Of a stretch of 8,661 nucleotides of DNA, positions 1 to 6,390 are shown piece after piece (position 1 is the first letter of the stretch; every line of letters starts with the position of its first letter). Location: assembly GCA_002506025.1 (NCBI GenBank), contig DAWS01000112.1:1-8661 (forward strand). Reading direction: 5' to 3'. The stretch comes from Euryarchaeota archaeon UBA111. GTDB lineage: Archaea > Thermoplasmatota > Poseidoniia > Poseidoniales > Poseidoniaceae. The translations under genes were made by a program, and so were the position numbers. The notes below the pieces were generated by a model, which was not told where the DNA came from, ran no database searches, and saw only the letters and a program-made list of their open reading frames with translations.

Positions 1-282
1 AAAAATCAAATCTGCGCCAATCCAGTCTTTGTCTACCATTTTGAGTTCATATGGTTTATGCCAGTATGCTGTTGAATAGAAGCAAGAATGCATCGGTCGT
101 TGGGTTATGAATTGCCTTACCCCTTCAACATCTGAAAATCCCTTGTGCCTGATTGGAGGTGAATTGCCGAAAGGAATGAACATCCATTCGCGGAACCTTG
201 TTCTGGGTGGCGACCAGAGAGGTGAATTTCGGTAATAGTTGGTGAACTGATGTGCGAATCTAGCCCAACCAGTTGAAAACAT
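1..282 (-). CDS. priS: Archaeal DNA primase small (catalytic) subunit PriS, N-terminal part, cut by the window edge
   Basis: This reading frame starts at ATG 282-280 and stays open to base 1, giving 94 residues. Known role of the family: the catalytic subunit of the PriS-PriL primase, which makes the RNA (or DNA) primers for replication. Seen here: the segment REWMFIPFGN, then RHKGF, then a C-F-Y-S-T-A-Y-W stretch, then W-I-G-A-D-L-I-F as the last visible residues. In PriS that last motif directly precedes the catalytic Asp-x-Asp (FDLDAD-like), so the active site lies just outside the window. An in-frame stop (TAA at 303-301) lies upstream, and the only other upstream candidate is a TTG at 300-298. 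A weak Shine-Dalgarno match GGTG sits 5 bases before the chosen ATG. The zinc-ribbon gene ends 27 bases upstream on the same strand, so the two may be co-transcribed. The truncation is an edge effect, not a broken gene. Confidence 0.88.
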   Translation of the reverse strand, partial: MFSTGWARFAHQFTNYYRNSPLWSPPRTRFREWMFIPFGNSPPIRHKGFSDVEGVRQFITQRPMHSCFYSTAYWHKPYELKMVDKDWIGADLIF

Positions 283-309
283 TTTGACACCATAAATCAA
301 TTAAGAGAT

Positions 310-519
310 TTATTCATTGGTCATCCAGAATCTTTGTTCAGCCTCAACGACAGTTGTTGCAGAATCTGCACCTGTCGCTTTGACATAACACTCCCAGCAG
401 TAGTAATTGTTGTCAATCACCATTGCGGCTCCAAATGTCATACGAACTCCACAACTCTTGCATCGAGGGCCGATTTCACCGTTAGGTGCTTGAGCCAATT
501 GAACATTATCGTGCGGCAT
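310..519 (-). CDS. Small zinc-ribbon protein with two CxxC motifs, function unknown
   Basis: This encodes a protein of 69 residues. Seen: CKSC at residues 20-23 and CWEC at 41-44. The 17-residue loop between them and the surrounding aromatic residues (YYCWECY) fit a zinc ribbon or half-LIM-like knuckle. The N-terminal 15 residues and C-terminal 20 residues look flexible and polar. There is no signal peptide or membrane segment, so it should be cytosolic. A longer frame begins at GTG 531, but that GTG lies in the sequence GTGGAGAG, which is a good Shine-Dalgarno site placed 6 bases before ATG 519; I therefore take 519 as the start. It lies 44 bases after the HEAT gene and 27 bases before priS, all on one strand, so it is probably in the same transcript. 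A role in nucleic-acid or protein binding is only a guess from the fold. Confidence 0.75.
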   Translation of the reverse strand: MPHDNVQLAQAPNGEIGPRCKSCGVRMTFGAAMVIDNNYYCWECYVKATGADSATTVVEAEQRFWMTNE

Positions 520-523
520 TTTT

Positions 524-531
524 CTCTCCAC
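524..531 (-). promoter_or_regulatory. Shine-Dalgarno site GTGGAGAG of the zinc-ribbon gene
   Basis: Read on the minus strand, GGAG (529-526) lies 6 bases before ATG 519-517. The site overlaps the upstream alternative start GTG 531, so it decides the start: ribosomes docking here would initiate at 519. Confidence 0.55.
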
Positions 532-563
532 TTGATGCTGTAATCAATAGTTATTGAATTTGT

Positions 564-1043
564 CTAACAATCTACTTCTTGATATTCTTTTGACTTACAC
601 CAGTCGAGTAAATCAATAGCAACTTCACATGATTCAGCAATCTCTGGCATAGGGTGATTTACATAACTCTGTAAAATAGGTCTAACATCATAATTTCCAA
701 TTGCTCCAAGTGCTTCAGCGGCTTCATGCCTAACCATTACGTGCTCACTTTCGTCACCTAATACTTGAATCAGCGTAGGAATCGCAACTTCGTTCTGCAT
801 CTGTCCCAAAACATATGCAACCTCATGTCGTAGTAGTGCGCTTTTAGAGTTGAATCCGGAGCACAGAGCCATACACGCAGCGTCGGTTCCTTTGTTTCTC
901 AGTGCGAATACATTTCTCATCCTTTGAAACATTGGAGTATTGTCATCGGTCAAGGACAATTCCCATTCATCCACCTCACCAGTGGTGAGTGGCGGTGCAG
1001 GGTCTACTGAACCGAATTGACTTACTTTGGGTTTTTCATTCAT
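564..1043 (-). CDS. HEAT-repeat protein resembling one half of deoxyhypusine hydroxylase (candidate half-length diiron DOHH-like protein)
   Basis: The protein has 159 residues. Known family: eukaryotic deoxyhypusine hydroxylase (DOHH) finishes hypusine on translation factor eIF5A and is a duplicated HEAT protein of about 300 residues. Its four His-Glu motifs, two per half, bind two irons. Seen here: one half only. LLRHEVAYVLGQM has H73-E74 and MVRHEAAEALGAI has H106-E107, exactly 33 residues apart, as I recall for each half of human DOHH. Residues 36-150 (RMRNVFALRNKG, then IPTLIQVL, then IAESCEVAIDLLDW) follow the DOHH N-terminal half almost motif for motif. Residues 1-35 are a polar extension with no recognised domain. 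The start ATG overlaps the mqnD stop as ATGA, so translation is probably coupled. A homodimer could bring four His-Glu pairs together; that is inference. Alternatives are a general HEAT/PBS-lyase-type scaffold or a hydroxylase of another substrate. The HEAT and DOHH-like assignment is firm; the enzymatic role is not. Confidence 0.8.
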   Translation of the reverse strand: MNEKPKVSQFGSVDPAPPLTTGEVDEWELSLTDDNTPMFQRMRNVFALRNKGTDAACMALCSGFNSKSALLRHEVAYVLGQMQNEVAIPTLIQVLGDESEHVMVRHEAAEALGAIGNYDVRPILQSYVNHPMPEIAESCEVAIDLLDWCKSKEYQEVDC

Positions 1044-1924
1044 TCTAACGCCCCGATAAACCTCATAGCCTCGACATCGAATTCGGGTCTAATCAAGCCT
1101 ATATTTTGCCCTTCTTGAATAAATTGCCGAATCGATTCTCTACCGTCTTCCCGATAGTCTATTGTTCGATCATTGACATACATTGTGACAAATTTCCTGT
1201 TTGTGTCATCATCAATACCTCGTCCCCATTTCTTGGCAAATTCTAAAGCTTCATCAGGGTTGTTGATGGCATATTCAATACTCATTTTGGTATACTTAGT
1301 GATATCTTGCATCATTTCCTCACCCAAATCTTTGCGGACTACGTTTCCACCCAATGGCATTGGGTAATTGTTGGTTTTGCTGTTCCACCATTTGCCGATA
1401 TCTATCAGCACATCTAAATTGTAGTCGACGTAAGTTAATTGCCCCTCGTGAATTATCAAACCAGTCAGATATGTGCCGTCAAGGATTCTGGGGATTATTT
1501 CATCGAAGGGTACTACCTCGACATTGACATCACCCCATGCTAGTCTGAGGCCAAGGTAGGCACTGGTTTTGAGACCTGGGACAGCAATGACAGATTCTTT
1601 TGCTTGCTCAACAGTAACCCCGGACTTCCCAACAATCATTGGACCGTACCCCTCACCCATAGACGCGCCGCAGTTCATCAGACTGTAGTGCTCGGCGATA
1701 TCAGGAAAGGCGTGAATTGAAACTGCAGAAACCTCGAGCTCTTGATTCATAGCACGATGATTAAGGGTCTCAATATCCTGTAGCTCATGAACAAAATGAT
1801 AACCGGGTGTTGGAAATTTGTTATTTGTCATTGCGTGGAACATAAATGCATCATCAGGGTCTGGCGAATGACCAATTCTTACAATGTAATTTCCATCGTC
1901 ATCTTGTTCCAGAGGGTTGGACAT
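1040..1924 (-). CDS. mqnD: 1,4-dihydroxy-6-naphthoate synthase MqnD (futalosine menaquinone pathway)
   Basis: Known role: MqnD opens cyclic dehypoxanthinylfutalosine to 1,4-dihydroxy-6-naphthoate, the last core step of the futalosine route; it is a cytosolic two-lobed protein with a periplasmic-binding-protein-like fold. Seen, in 294-residue numbering: the ligand loop GHSPDPDDAFMF at 18-29, then DIETLNHRAM, then the G-A-S-M-G-E-G-Y-G-P stretch near 86-95. These are followed by PGLKTSAY at 116-123, GLIIHEGQLTY with H159 (equivalent to the proposed catalytic His of bacterial MqnD), and PMPLGGNVVRKDLG. The loop is the SPDxDDAF variant rather than SPCPNDTF. The frame can extend to TTG 2023 (327 residues) or ATG 1957, but GGAG lies 5 bases before ATG 1924 and the resulting length matches the family, so I prefer 1924. 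The HEAT gene overlaps its stop. MqnA-type SBP-fold relatives are the main alternative; the HE-x-x-x-TY and LPLG-like motifs favour MqnD. Confidence 0.85.
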   Translation of the reverse strand: MSNPLEQDDDGNYIVRIGHSPDPDDAFMFHAMTNNKFPTPGYHFVHELQDIETLNHRAMNQELEVSAVSIHAFPDIAEHYSLMNCGASMGEGYGPMIVGKSGVTVEQAKESVIAVPGLKTSAYLGLRLAWGDVNVEVVPFDEIIPRILDGTYLTGLIIHEGQLTYVDYNLDVLIDIGKWWNSKTNNYPMPLGGNVVRKDLGEEMMQDITKYTKMSIEYAINNPDEALEFAKKWGRGIDDDTNRKFVTMYVNDRTIDYREDGRESIRQFIQEGQNIGLIRPEFDVEAMRFIGALE

Positions 1925-1929
1925 AATAT

Positions 1930-1933
1930 CTCC
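1930..1933 (-). promoter_or_regulatory. Shine-Dalgarno GGAG deciding the mqnD start
   Basis: On the minus strand GGAG is followed by the 5-base spacer ATATT and then ATG 1924-1922. The upstream alternatives (TTG 2023, ATG 1957) have no comparable site. If the longer form were made, this GGAG would simply be coding sequence for Gly-Asp. Confidence 0.45.
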
Positions 1934-2010
1934 AATAGAATGACCTTCAAGAACCATCCGTTTGAATTCACTGATTTCAAATTCAATTGAGGTTTTTTTC
2001 AGATTTATCG

Positions 2011-2018
2011 GGTATATG
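2011..2018 (+). promoter_or_regulatory. Possible archaeal TATA box of the propeller gene
   Basis: GGTATATG lies about 40 bases before ATG 2056. With a TATA box centred about 26 bases before transcription start, the mRNA would begin near 2041 with a leader of about 15 bases. The region before the ATG has no Shine-Dalgarno match, which fits a short-leader archaeal transcript. It lies in the divergent gap between mqnD and the propeller gene. The match is short and the spacing is only approximate, so this is tentative. Confidence 0.3.
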
Positions 2019-2055
2019 TTCAAGTAGTTCAGAATCCACGTAAATCCCGATTCAT

Positions 2056-4308
2056 ATGATGAGTAAGAGGCGGTCGACTCTTATCTTTATTGTTTTCACG
2101 ATATTAATCGCACCAACGGCAAATGCATCTTCATCGGGCATGAACTTCATTGATACAACCATGTCAACTGCCACTGATGCCTACACCAATTCAGTTACGA
2201 TTAGCCCTGACGGCACTCTAATTGCCAGCTCTTATGACACATTTGTCGAGCTACACAATGCAACTAGTCTCGAGATAATCCATAGATTTGATCTTGGTCG
2301 CGAAGTTTTTCATATCGACTTTTCTCCTGATGGCCAGTATTTGGGAGCAACCACATTGGCAATAGAATCAATTCCGGACTCTGTTAAGATAATCGACATT
2401 GCTGAAATGGAAATTAAATCTGAACAAGCCCGTGGTAACAACCGGCCCAGTAATATCGATTGGTCGCCCAACGGAGATATGATATTAGTGGCAAACATGA
2501 ATAACGGTGCGTTGGTACTTAATTCAAGCCATTTGGGTGAAGTTATGGCCCTAAACGGCATGCATACATCCGATGTCACATGTGTTGGTTTTTCCGATAG
2601 CGGCAACTATATCATTACCGGAGACGAATTAGGTAAAGTTCAGCTATGGGATCAGGGTGGCGAACCAATAACTACTGATATCAATGTCAACGAAGAGATT
2701 ACTGGTTGTGACTTTAGTAACTCAGATGCAAAATTTGCCGTTGCCACAACAAGCGGGAATATATTCTCATATGCTATATCCGGGCTGCCTCTGCAATCCA
2801 TCGACTCGGGTGAAAACCACGGCATTATGTGGTCGACAAGTGAAGATATTTTGTATGTTTTAGAATCTGACTCAACCCCTGAATTAATCGCCCTGGATGG
2901 GTCAACATTCAATCAGTTACACTCAACCAAACTTGTGCACAAAGCATTGGACTTCACCATTGTCGAAAGCAACGGATTGTTAACTGATTTTTATGTTGCA
3001 ACTGACGCAAACCATATCGCAATTTATGGAACCCCAACCTACCCAGATGGCTACGGTGCCATGGGTTCTGATTTAGATGGCGACAACATTCCAGATACGC
3101 TAGATTTAGATGATGATGGAGATTCTATTCAAGATGATTGGGATTTTAATTGCTTCAACTCTACGCTCTGCAGTAGAGATCCCGATTTGCAAACCATCAG
3201 AAAAATGGTAGTAAATGTTGCAGGCAACACAATAATTGTTGAGGACATTTACACTATGTCGCAATCAGACACCTATACATTCAGAAATTTGTCTAGGCGC
3301 AGCATCATATCGGACCAAAGAATAAGTTATGAAGAGACAAATATGGTGGAAAATGCGTTTTGTAATAATATGGACAAGAATGATTATATCCAAAAATTGC
3401 GGAACAGCCTAGAGTTGTCAGTTGGTCAAATTAACAATGGAACTATGCAATGCGAAATATTGTCCGGCTTGTCCTTTACCAAGACATTTGACAAGGAACA
3501 AATAAAGTTCAGCTTCAAAACTGTATTTGATGTTGCTCCAAACATAAGTCTGCCAGTGACTTTGTTCCTCATCGAGCAAATATCTGTAAGTGATTCCTCT
3601 ATTACTCATTTAGTAGAAAGTCACCCAATACTGTTAAATCACCTGACCATTGAAGGTGAAATACTTACCACGTTATGGTGGAATGAACAAGATTCACAAA
3701 CTCCCGAACTCAACTTCACAGCTGTAGTAACTGAGGAATCACAAATAAATTCCTTGGTAGAATCAATTGTTGAAAATTTGTTTATCATTATTGTTGTATC
3801 TCTAAGCCTTGTCACAATTGTATGGATTTTAATCAGAAGAAGGAATCTAAACTCATTGATTTTAGACGATACAGAATTTGATGATGTTGACAACGATGAA
3901 GAAAACTTCTATGCCGATGATTCACTTGATACAATTGAATTTGATGCAAACGAATACAGTAAGCCAAAACCTATTGTGGATTCGGATTATGTAAGCAAGC
4001 AGGTAGAAGATTCACCGATACTTACAGAAAATATCCCAAGTGAGGAGAGACCAACAGATCGTAGAGCATTTACTCTTGATGATGATGCTGAAATGGTTGA
4101 TAAACAAGGTGTCAAGCGGCGCAGTGGCAGAATTAATAGGAATGCCCAAGGCCCAATAATGAGCACTAAGAGGAAACGCTTAGACGGAAAATTAGACATC
4201 CCTGGTGAAAAAATAATATCTGGCAAGAAGCCAATTACCAAAGCTTCGAAAAGACCTCAATCAGTTAAGAAAGTTCGCAGGGTTAGAAGCGTGAAAAAAG
4301 ATGATTAA
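2056..4308 (+). CDS. Secreted, membrane-anchored WD40/YVTN-like beta-propeller protein with a charged cytoplasmic tail, function unknown
   Basis: The protein has 750 residues. Seen, in order: a signal peptide (MMSKRR, a hydrophobic stretch at about 8-21, cleavage near TANA-SS at 24). Next come about six or seven WD40-type repeats between residues 45 and 325, with signatures such as ISPDGTLIASS (49-59), FSPDGQYLG (89-97), WSPNGDMILVA (136-146) and FSDSGNYIITGD...VQLWD (179-199). At 339-360 is an Asp-rich loop (DLDGDNIPD, DLDDDGD) of the calcium-binding thrombospondin-3 kind. An unassigned domain follows (365-570; Cys at 366, 372, 436, 466). There is one membrane helix at about 574-593 followed by RRR, then a cytoplasmic tail that is acidic at 604-630 and strongly basic at 686-748. 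Predicted topology is propeller outside, tail inside. ATG 2059 is an equally possible start. I do not recognise a specific family. A surface sensor or adhesion/assembly protein is inference from the topology. Its stop overlaps that of mqnA tail to tail. Confidence 0.8.
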   Translation: MMSKRRSTLIFIVFTILIAPTANASSSGMNFIDTTMSTATDAYTNSVTISPDGTLIASSYDTFVELHNATSLEIIHRFDLGREVFHIDFSPDGQYLGATTLAIESIPDSVKIIDIAEMEIKSEQARGNNRPSNIDWSPNGDMILVANMNNGALVLNSSHLGEVMALNGMHTSDVTCVGFSDSGNYIITGDELGKVQLWDQGGEPITTDINVNEEITGCDFSNSDAKFAVATTSGNIFSYAISGLPLQSIDSGENHGIMWSTSEDILYVLESDSTPELIALDGSTFNQLHSTKLVHKALDFTIVESNGLLTDFYVATDANHIAIYGTPTYPDGYGAMGSDLDGDNIPDTLDLDDDGDSIQDDWDFNCFNSTLCSRDPDLQTIRKMVVNVAGNTIIVEDIYTMSQSDTYTFRNLSRRSIISDQRISYEETNMVENAFCNNMDKNDYIQKLRNSLELSVGQINNGTMQCEILSGLSFTKTFDKEQIKFSFKTVFDVAPNISLPVTLFLIEQISVSDSSITHLVESHPILLNHLTIEGEILTTLWWNEQDSQTPELNFTAVVTEESQINSLVESIVENLFIIIVVSLSLVTIVWILIRRRNLNSLILDDTEFDDVDNDEENFYADDSLDTIEFDANEYSKPKPIVDSDYVSKQVEDSPILTENIPSEERPTDRRAFTLDDDAEMVDKQGVKRRSGRINRNAQGPIMSTKRKRLDGKLDIPGEKIISGKKPITKASKRPQSVKKVRRVRSVKKDD

Positions 4309-5135
4309 AGTCTGACAAATTCAGCACCCTGAGTTAGACCACAAGCGTTTTTCAAAAACCTATTCAGTCCATTTATGTGTTCATCGTCAAGACGGTTAAA
4401 TACCTCACCAAAATATTGGTCTAATCTAGCGACTGACAAACCAGAATTGCTTGCTGACAGTTCGACTATCAAGTCTCTTCTGCTTTCATTATTCTCAAAC
4501 TCCACTAGTTGTTCAAGCAAGGAATCGTATGCTTTTCTTATGCTGCTTAATGGTGTGTCTCTGCGAGCAGCAAATACACCGAAAACCATAGGGCATCCAG
4601 AAATGTTTTGCCATTCTAATCCTAAATCCAAGACTACTTTGCTGGGGTGTTTTTTTGATGCATCTAACGCTCTATCGCCGATTATCAAAGCACCATCTGA
4701 TACAGATAACATGGAGTCGATGTCTGGGCCCATTACGGTTAGTTTGGGTTCGAGTCCCTTCTGCTTTAGTATATATTTTAGCAGTGCGACTGATGAAGAT
4801 GAGTCTGATGGAAGTGATATTGAATCCATAGCTTCGATCGGCATTGAGCCAAACAGTAGCACACTACCAACTTCGCCTTTAGAACATATTCCTAAATCTG
4901 GCAATAATACCAATTCGCTTGAGTTTTTCGCATAATCTGCAGCAGGGATCGGTGCAATTACGCAATCACGGCGTAGGAGGTGGCCAGTAAGCCAAGAGGG
5001 TGGTGCTGAAAGAACATTCCAGTCATCACCAAGTTGCAAGAATAGAGGATCGCAATTCATAAATGCAACACGTCCGATAGTATCTTTCCATGAAGAAAAC
5101 CGATTATTATCAAGTGCTGGAATATTTACTACCAT
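4305..5135 (-). CDS. mqnA: Chorismate dehydratase MqnA (futalosine menaquinone pathway)
   Basis: Known role: MqnA removes water from chorismate to give 3-[(1-carboxyvinyl)oxy]benzoate, the committed first step of the futalosine route. It is cytosolic, with a two-lobed binding-protein fold. Seen in 276 residues: GRVAFMNCDPLF at 21-32 (the usual N-terminal G-R-V-x-Y/F-x-N motif), IAPIPAADY at 60-68, and GEVGSVLLFGSMPIEAMDSI at 87-106. These are followed by S-S-S-S-V-A-L-L (112-119), GALIIGDRAL at 148-157 and LDLGLEWQNISGCPMVFGVF at 169-188. The length is normal for the family. About 20 residues precede the first motif, somewhat more than usual, but a Shine-Dalgarno GAGGG supports ATG 5135. It follows mqnE by 9 bases, so the two form a transcription unit. 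Its stop shares the palindrome TTAA with the convergent propeller gene. MqnD-type relatives are excluded by the motifs and by the separate mqnD copy. Confidence 0.87.
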   Translation of the reverse strand: MVVNIPALDNNRFSSWKDTIGRVAFMNCDPLFLQLGDDWNVLSAPPSWLTGHLLRRDCVIAPIPAADYAKNSSELVLLPDLGICSKGEVGSVLLFGSMPIEAMDSISLPSDSSSSVALLKYILKQKGLEPKLTVMGPDIDSMLSVSDGALIIGDRALDASKKHPSKVVLDLGLEWQNISGCPMVFGVFAARRDTPLSSIRKAYDSLLEQLVEFENNESRRDLIVELSASNSGLSVARLDQYFGEVFNRLDDEHINGLNRFLKNACGLTQGAEFVRL

Positions 5136-5140
5136 AATTT

Positions 5141-5147
5141 ACCCTCA
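5141..5147 (-). promoter_or_regulatory. Shine-Dalgarno site of mqnA overlapping the mqnE stop codon
   Basis: On the minus strand TGAGGGT contains the mqnE stop TGA (5147-5145) and the GAGGG ribosome site, 6 bases before ATG 5135. Ribosomes ending mqnE would sit on the mqnA start site, which suggests translational coupling of MqnE and MqnA. Confidence 0.5.
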
Positions 5148-6353
5148 CGCAATGACGTTTAGTCTTCTTGGACGTTTTGGTGGCTCGACGTTAACTGTGG
5201 TGAAAGTTGTATAGGTAGTGTTTCGCTTAATTGGAATGAAACCAGCATCTTCAACTAACTTGGCCATTTGATAGATATCATAATTTAGGCTTGAATCAGC
5301 ACCTGCAAGGTGCATTATTGATTCCTGCCTGACTGTCCCATCAATATCATCGGCTCCAAAGTTCAAAGCAAGTTCAGCTACCTCGTCGCCTATATTCATT
5401 CTGTATGCCTTGATGTGAGGTATGCTATCGAGCATCAAGCGGGACACGGCAATTGTCCGGAGCACTTCATTAGAAGTTGCTAGTTGAGCCTCTGGTAATC
5501 TCGTAGAGTCTGGTAGGAAAGGGTATGGGACAAAACACTGGAATAGATTATATTCATCTGCGAGTTTCCTCAACTTATCCATGTGTACAACCCGATCATG
5601 GACACTTTCTATGGTTCCAAATAACATAGTGCAATTTGATGGTATTCCTAGCGAGTGAGCAAGGCGATGGATTTCTAGATATTCATCAGAACTTTCTTTT
5701 CCGTTACATATTACCTGTCTTACATCATCGTTGAGTATTTCCGCTCCCCCACCAGGAAGGGAATCTAATCCTGCGGATTTCAGTCGCTGCAAAGTTTCCT
5801 TGAAGCTAATATCGCTTTGTTGGGATAGATGTTTTATTTCAACTGCGGTTAGTGCTTTAATGGCTATATCTGGGAACTGTTGTTTTGCTGCACGGATTAG
5901 AGTTTCATAGTGCTCAACATCCCAATCAGGATGTAAGCCACCAACTGAGTGAACCTCATCAACAAGATTTTCGTATTTGGCCATTTCCTCAAGGTATGCA
6001 TCTACTGATAAGTCGTAAGCATCAGATTGCTTTTTACTGCGCCTAAAGGCGCAAAATTTGCATGCTAATACACAAATATTGGTTTGGTTAATGTGGACAT
6101 TTGAATTAAAGAATACATGGTCTCCATATCTTGACACCTTGGCCATGTTTGCTAGTTGCCCAACCTCATAGAGGTTTGGATGCTCGAATAATCTAACACC
6201 GTCTTCAACACTTAGGCGAATACCATTAGTTAGTTTCATGACGATATCTGTGAGATTTTCACTCCATTGTTTTGTTTCCACTAATTGACCGAAATTTTGG
6301 ACCCAATCTGCGTCGCAACCGGCAGATGAAGGGGTCGAAATCCAACCGGGCAT
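5145..6353 (-). CDS. mqnE: Aminofutalosine synthase MqnE (radical SAM)
   Basis: Known role: this radical S-adenosylmethionine enzyme joins the MqnA product to the adenosyl radical to give 6-amino-6-deoxyfutalosine, step two of the futalosine route. Seen in 402 residues: RLSVEDGVRLFEHPNL (46-61), then HINQTNICVLACKFCAFRR with the [4Fe-4S] cysteines C94, C98 and C101. Next come VHSVGGLHPDW, IKALTAVEIKHL and LPGGGAEI (199-206), then SNCTMLFGTIE and, near the C-terminus, DGTVRQESIMHLAGADS. The SLPGGGAEI and GGLHP motifs fit MqnE better than the related cyclase MqnC. The same frame is open to TTG 6470, but that start would lie 74 bases inside the ATPase gene; ATG 6353 removes the overlap and has a TATA-like element at the right distance. 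There is no clear Shine-Dalgarno, as expected for a nearly leaderless mRNA. mqnA follows after 9 bases. Confidence 0.9.
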   Translation of the reverse strand: MPGWISTPSSAGCDADWVQNFGQLVETKQWSENLTDIVMKLTNGIRLSVEDGVRLFEHPNLYEVGQLANMAKVSRYGDHVFFNSNVHINQTNICVLACKFCAFRRSKKQSDAYDLSVDAYLEEMAKYENLVDEVHSVGGLHPDWDVEHYETLIRAAKQQFPDIAIKALTAVEIKHLSQQSDISFKETLQRLKSAGLDSLPGGGAEILNDDVRQVICNGKESSDEYLEIHRLAHSLGIPSNCTMLFGTIESVHDRVVHMDKLRKLADEYNLFQCFVPYPFLPDSTRLPEAQLATSNEVLRTIAVSRLMLDSIPHIKAYRMNIGDEVAELALNFGADDIDGTVRQESIMHLAGADSSLNYDIYQMAKLVEDAGFIPIKRNTTYTTFTTVNVEPPKRPRRLNVIA

Positions 6354-6377
6354 ATTGTATGGACCCTGCCGTCCTTC

Positions 6378-6390
6378 AAATATATATGTA
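6378..6390 (-). promoter_or_regulatory. Archaeal TATA box for the mqnE-mqnA unit
   Basis: On the minus strand the sequence TACATATATATTT is centred about 31 bases before the A of ATG 6353. With the usual archaeal TATA-to-start spacing of about 26 bases, transcription would begin only a few bases before the ATG, giving a nearly leaderless mRNA. It lies in the 43-base gap between the ATPase stop and mqnE. This suggests mqnE-mqnA is transcribed independently of the ATPase gene. It is judged by eye only. Confidence 0.5.

Noticed and set aside
543..560. Imperfect palindrome CAATAGTTATTG between the HEAT and zinc-ribbon genes
   Set aside because: It is short and AT-rich and lies within a 44-base gap; arms of this size occur by chance in AT-rich DNA, and I cannot support an operator or terminator.
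1992..1999. T-run in the mqnD-propeller gap as a terminator
   Set aside because: The run of T on the plus strand lies before, not after, a plus-strand gene, and no plus-strand transcript is known to end there.
4648..4656. T-run in GGGGTGTTTTTTTG as a terminator
   Set aside because: It lies inside the mqnA coding sequence, where it reads as Lys codons on the minus strand.
4375..4935. Plus-strand open frame of 186 residues opposite mqnA
   Set aside because: It lies wholly antisense to a well-supported mqnA and its translation is Ser-rich with no recognisable motif; it is a shadow frame.
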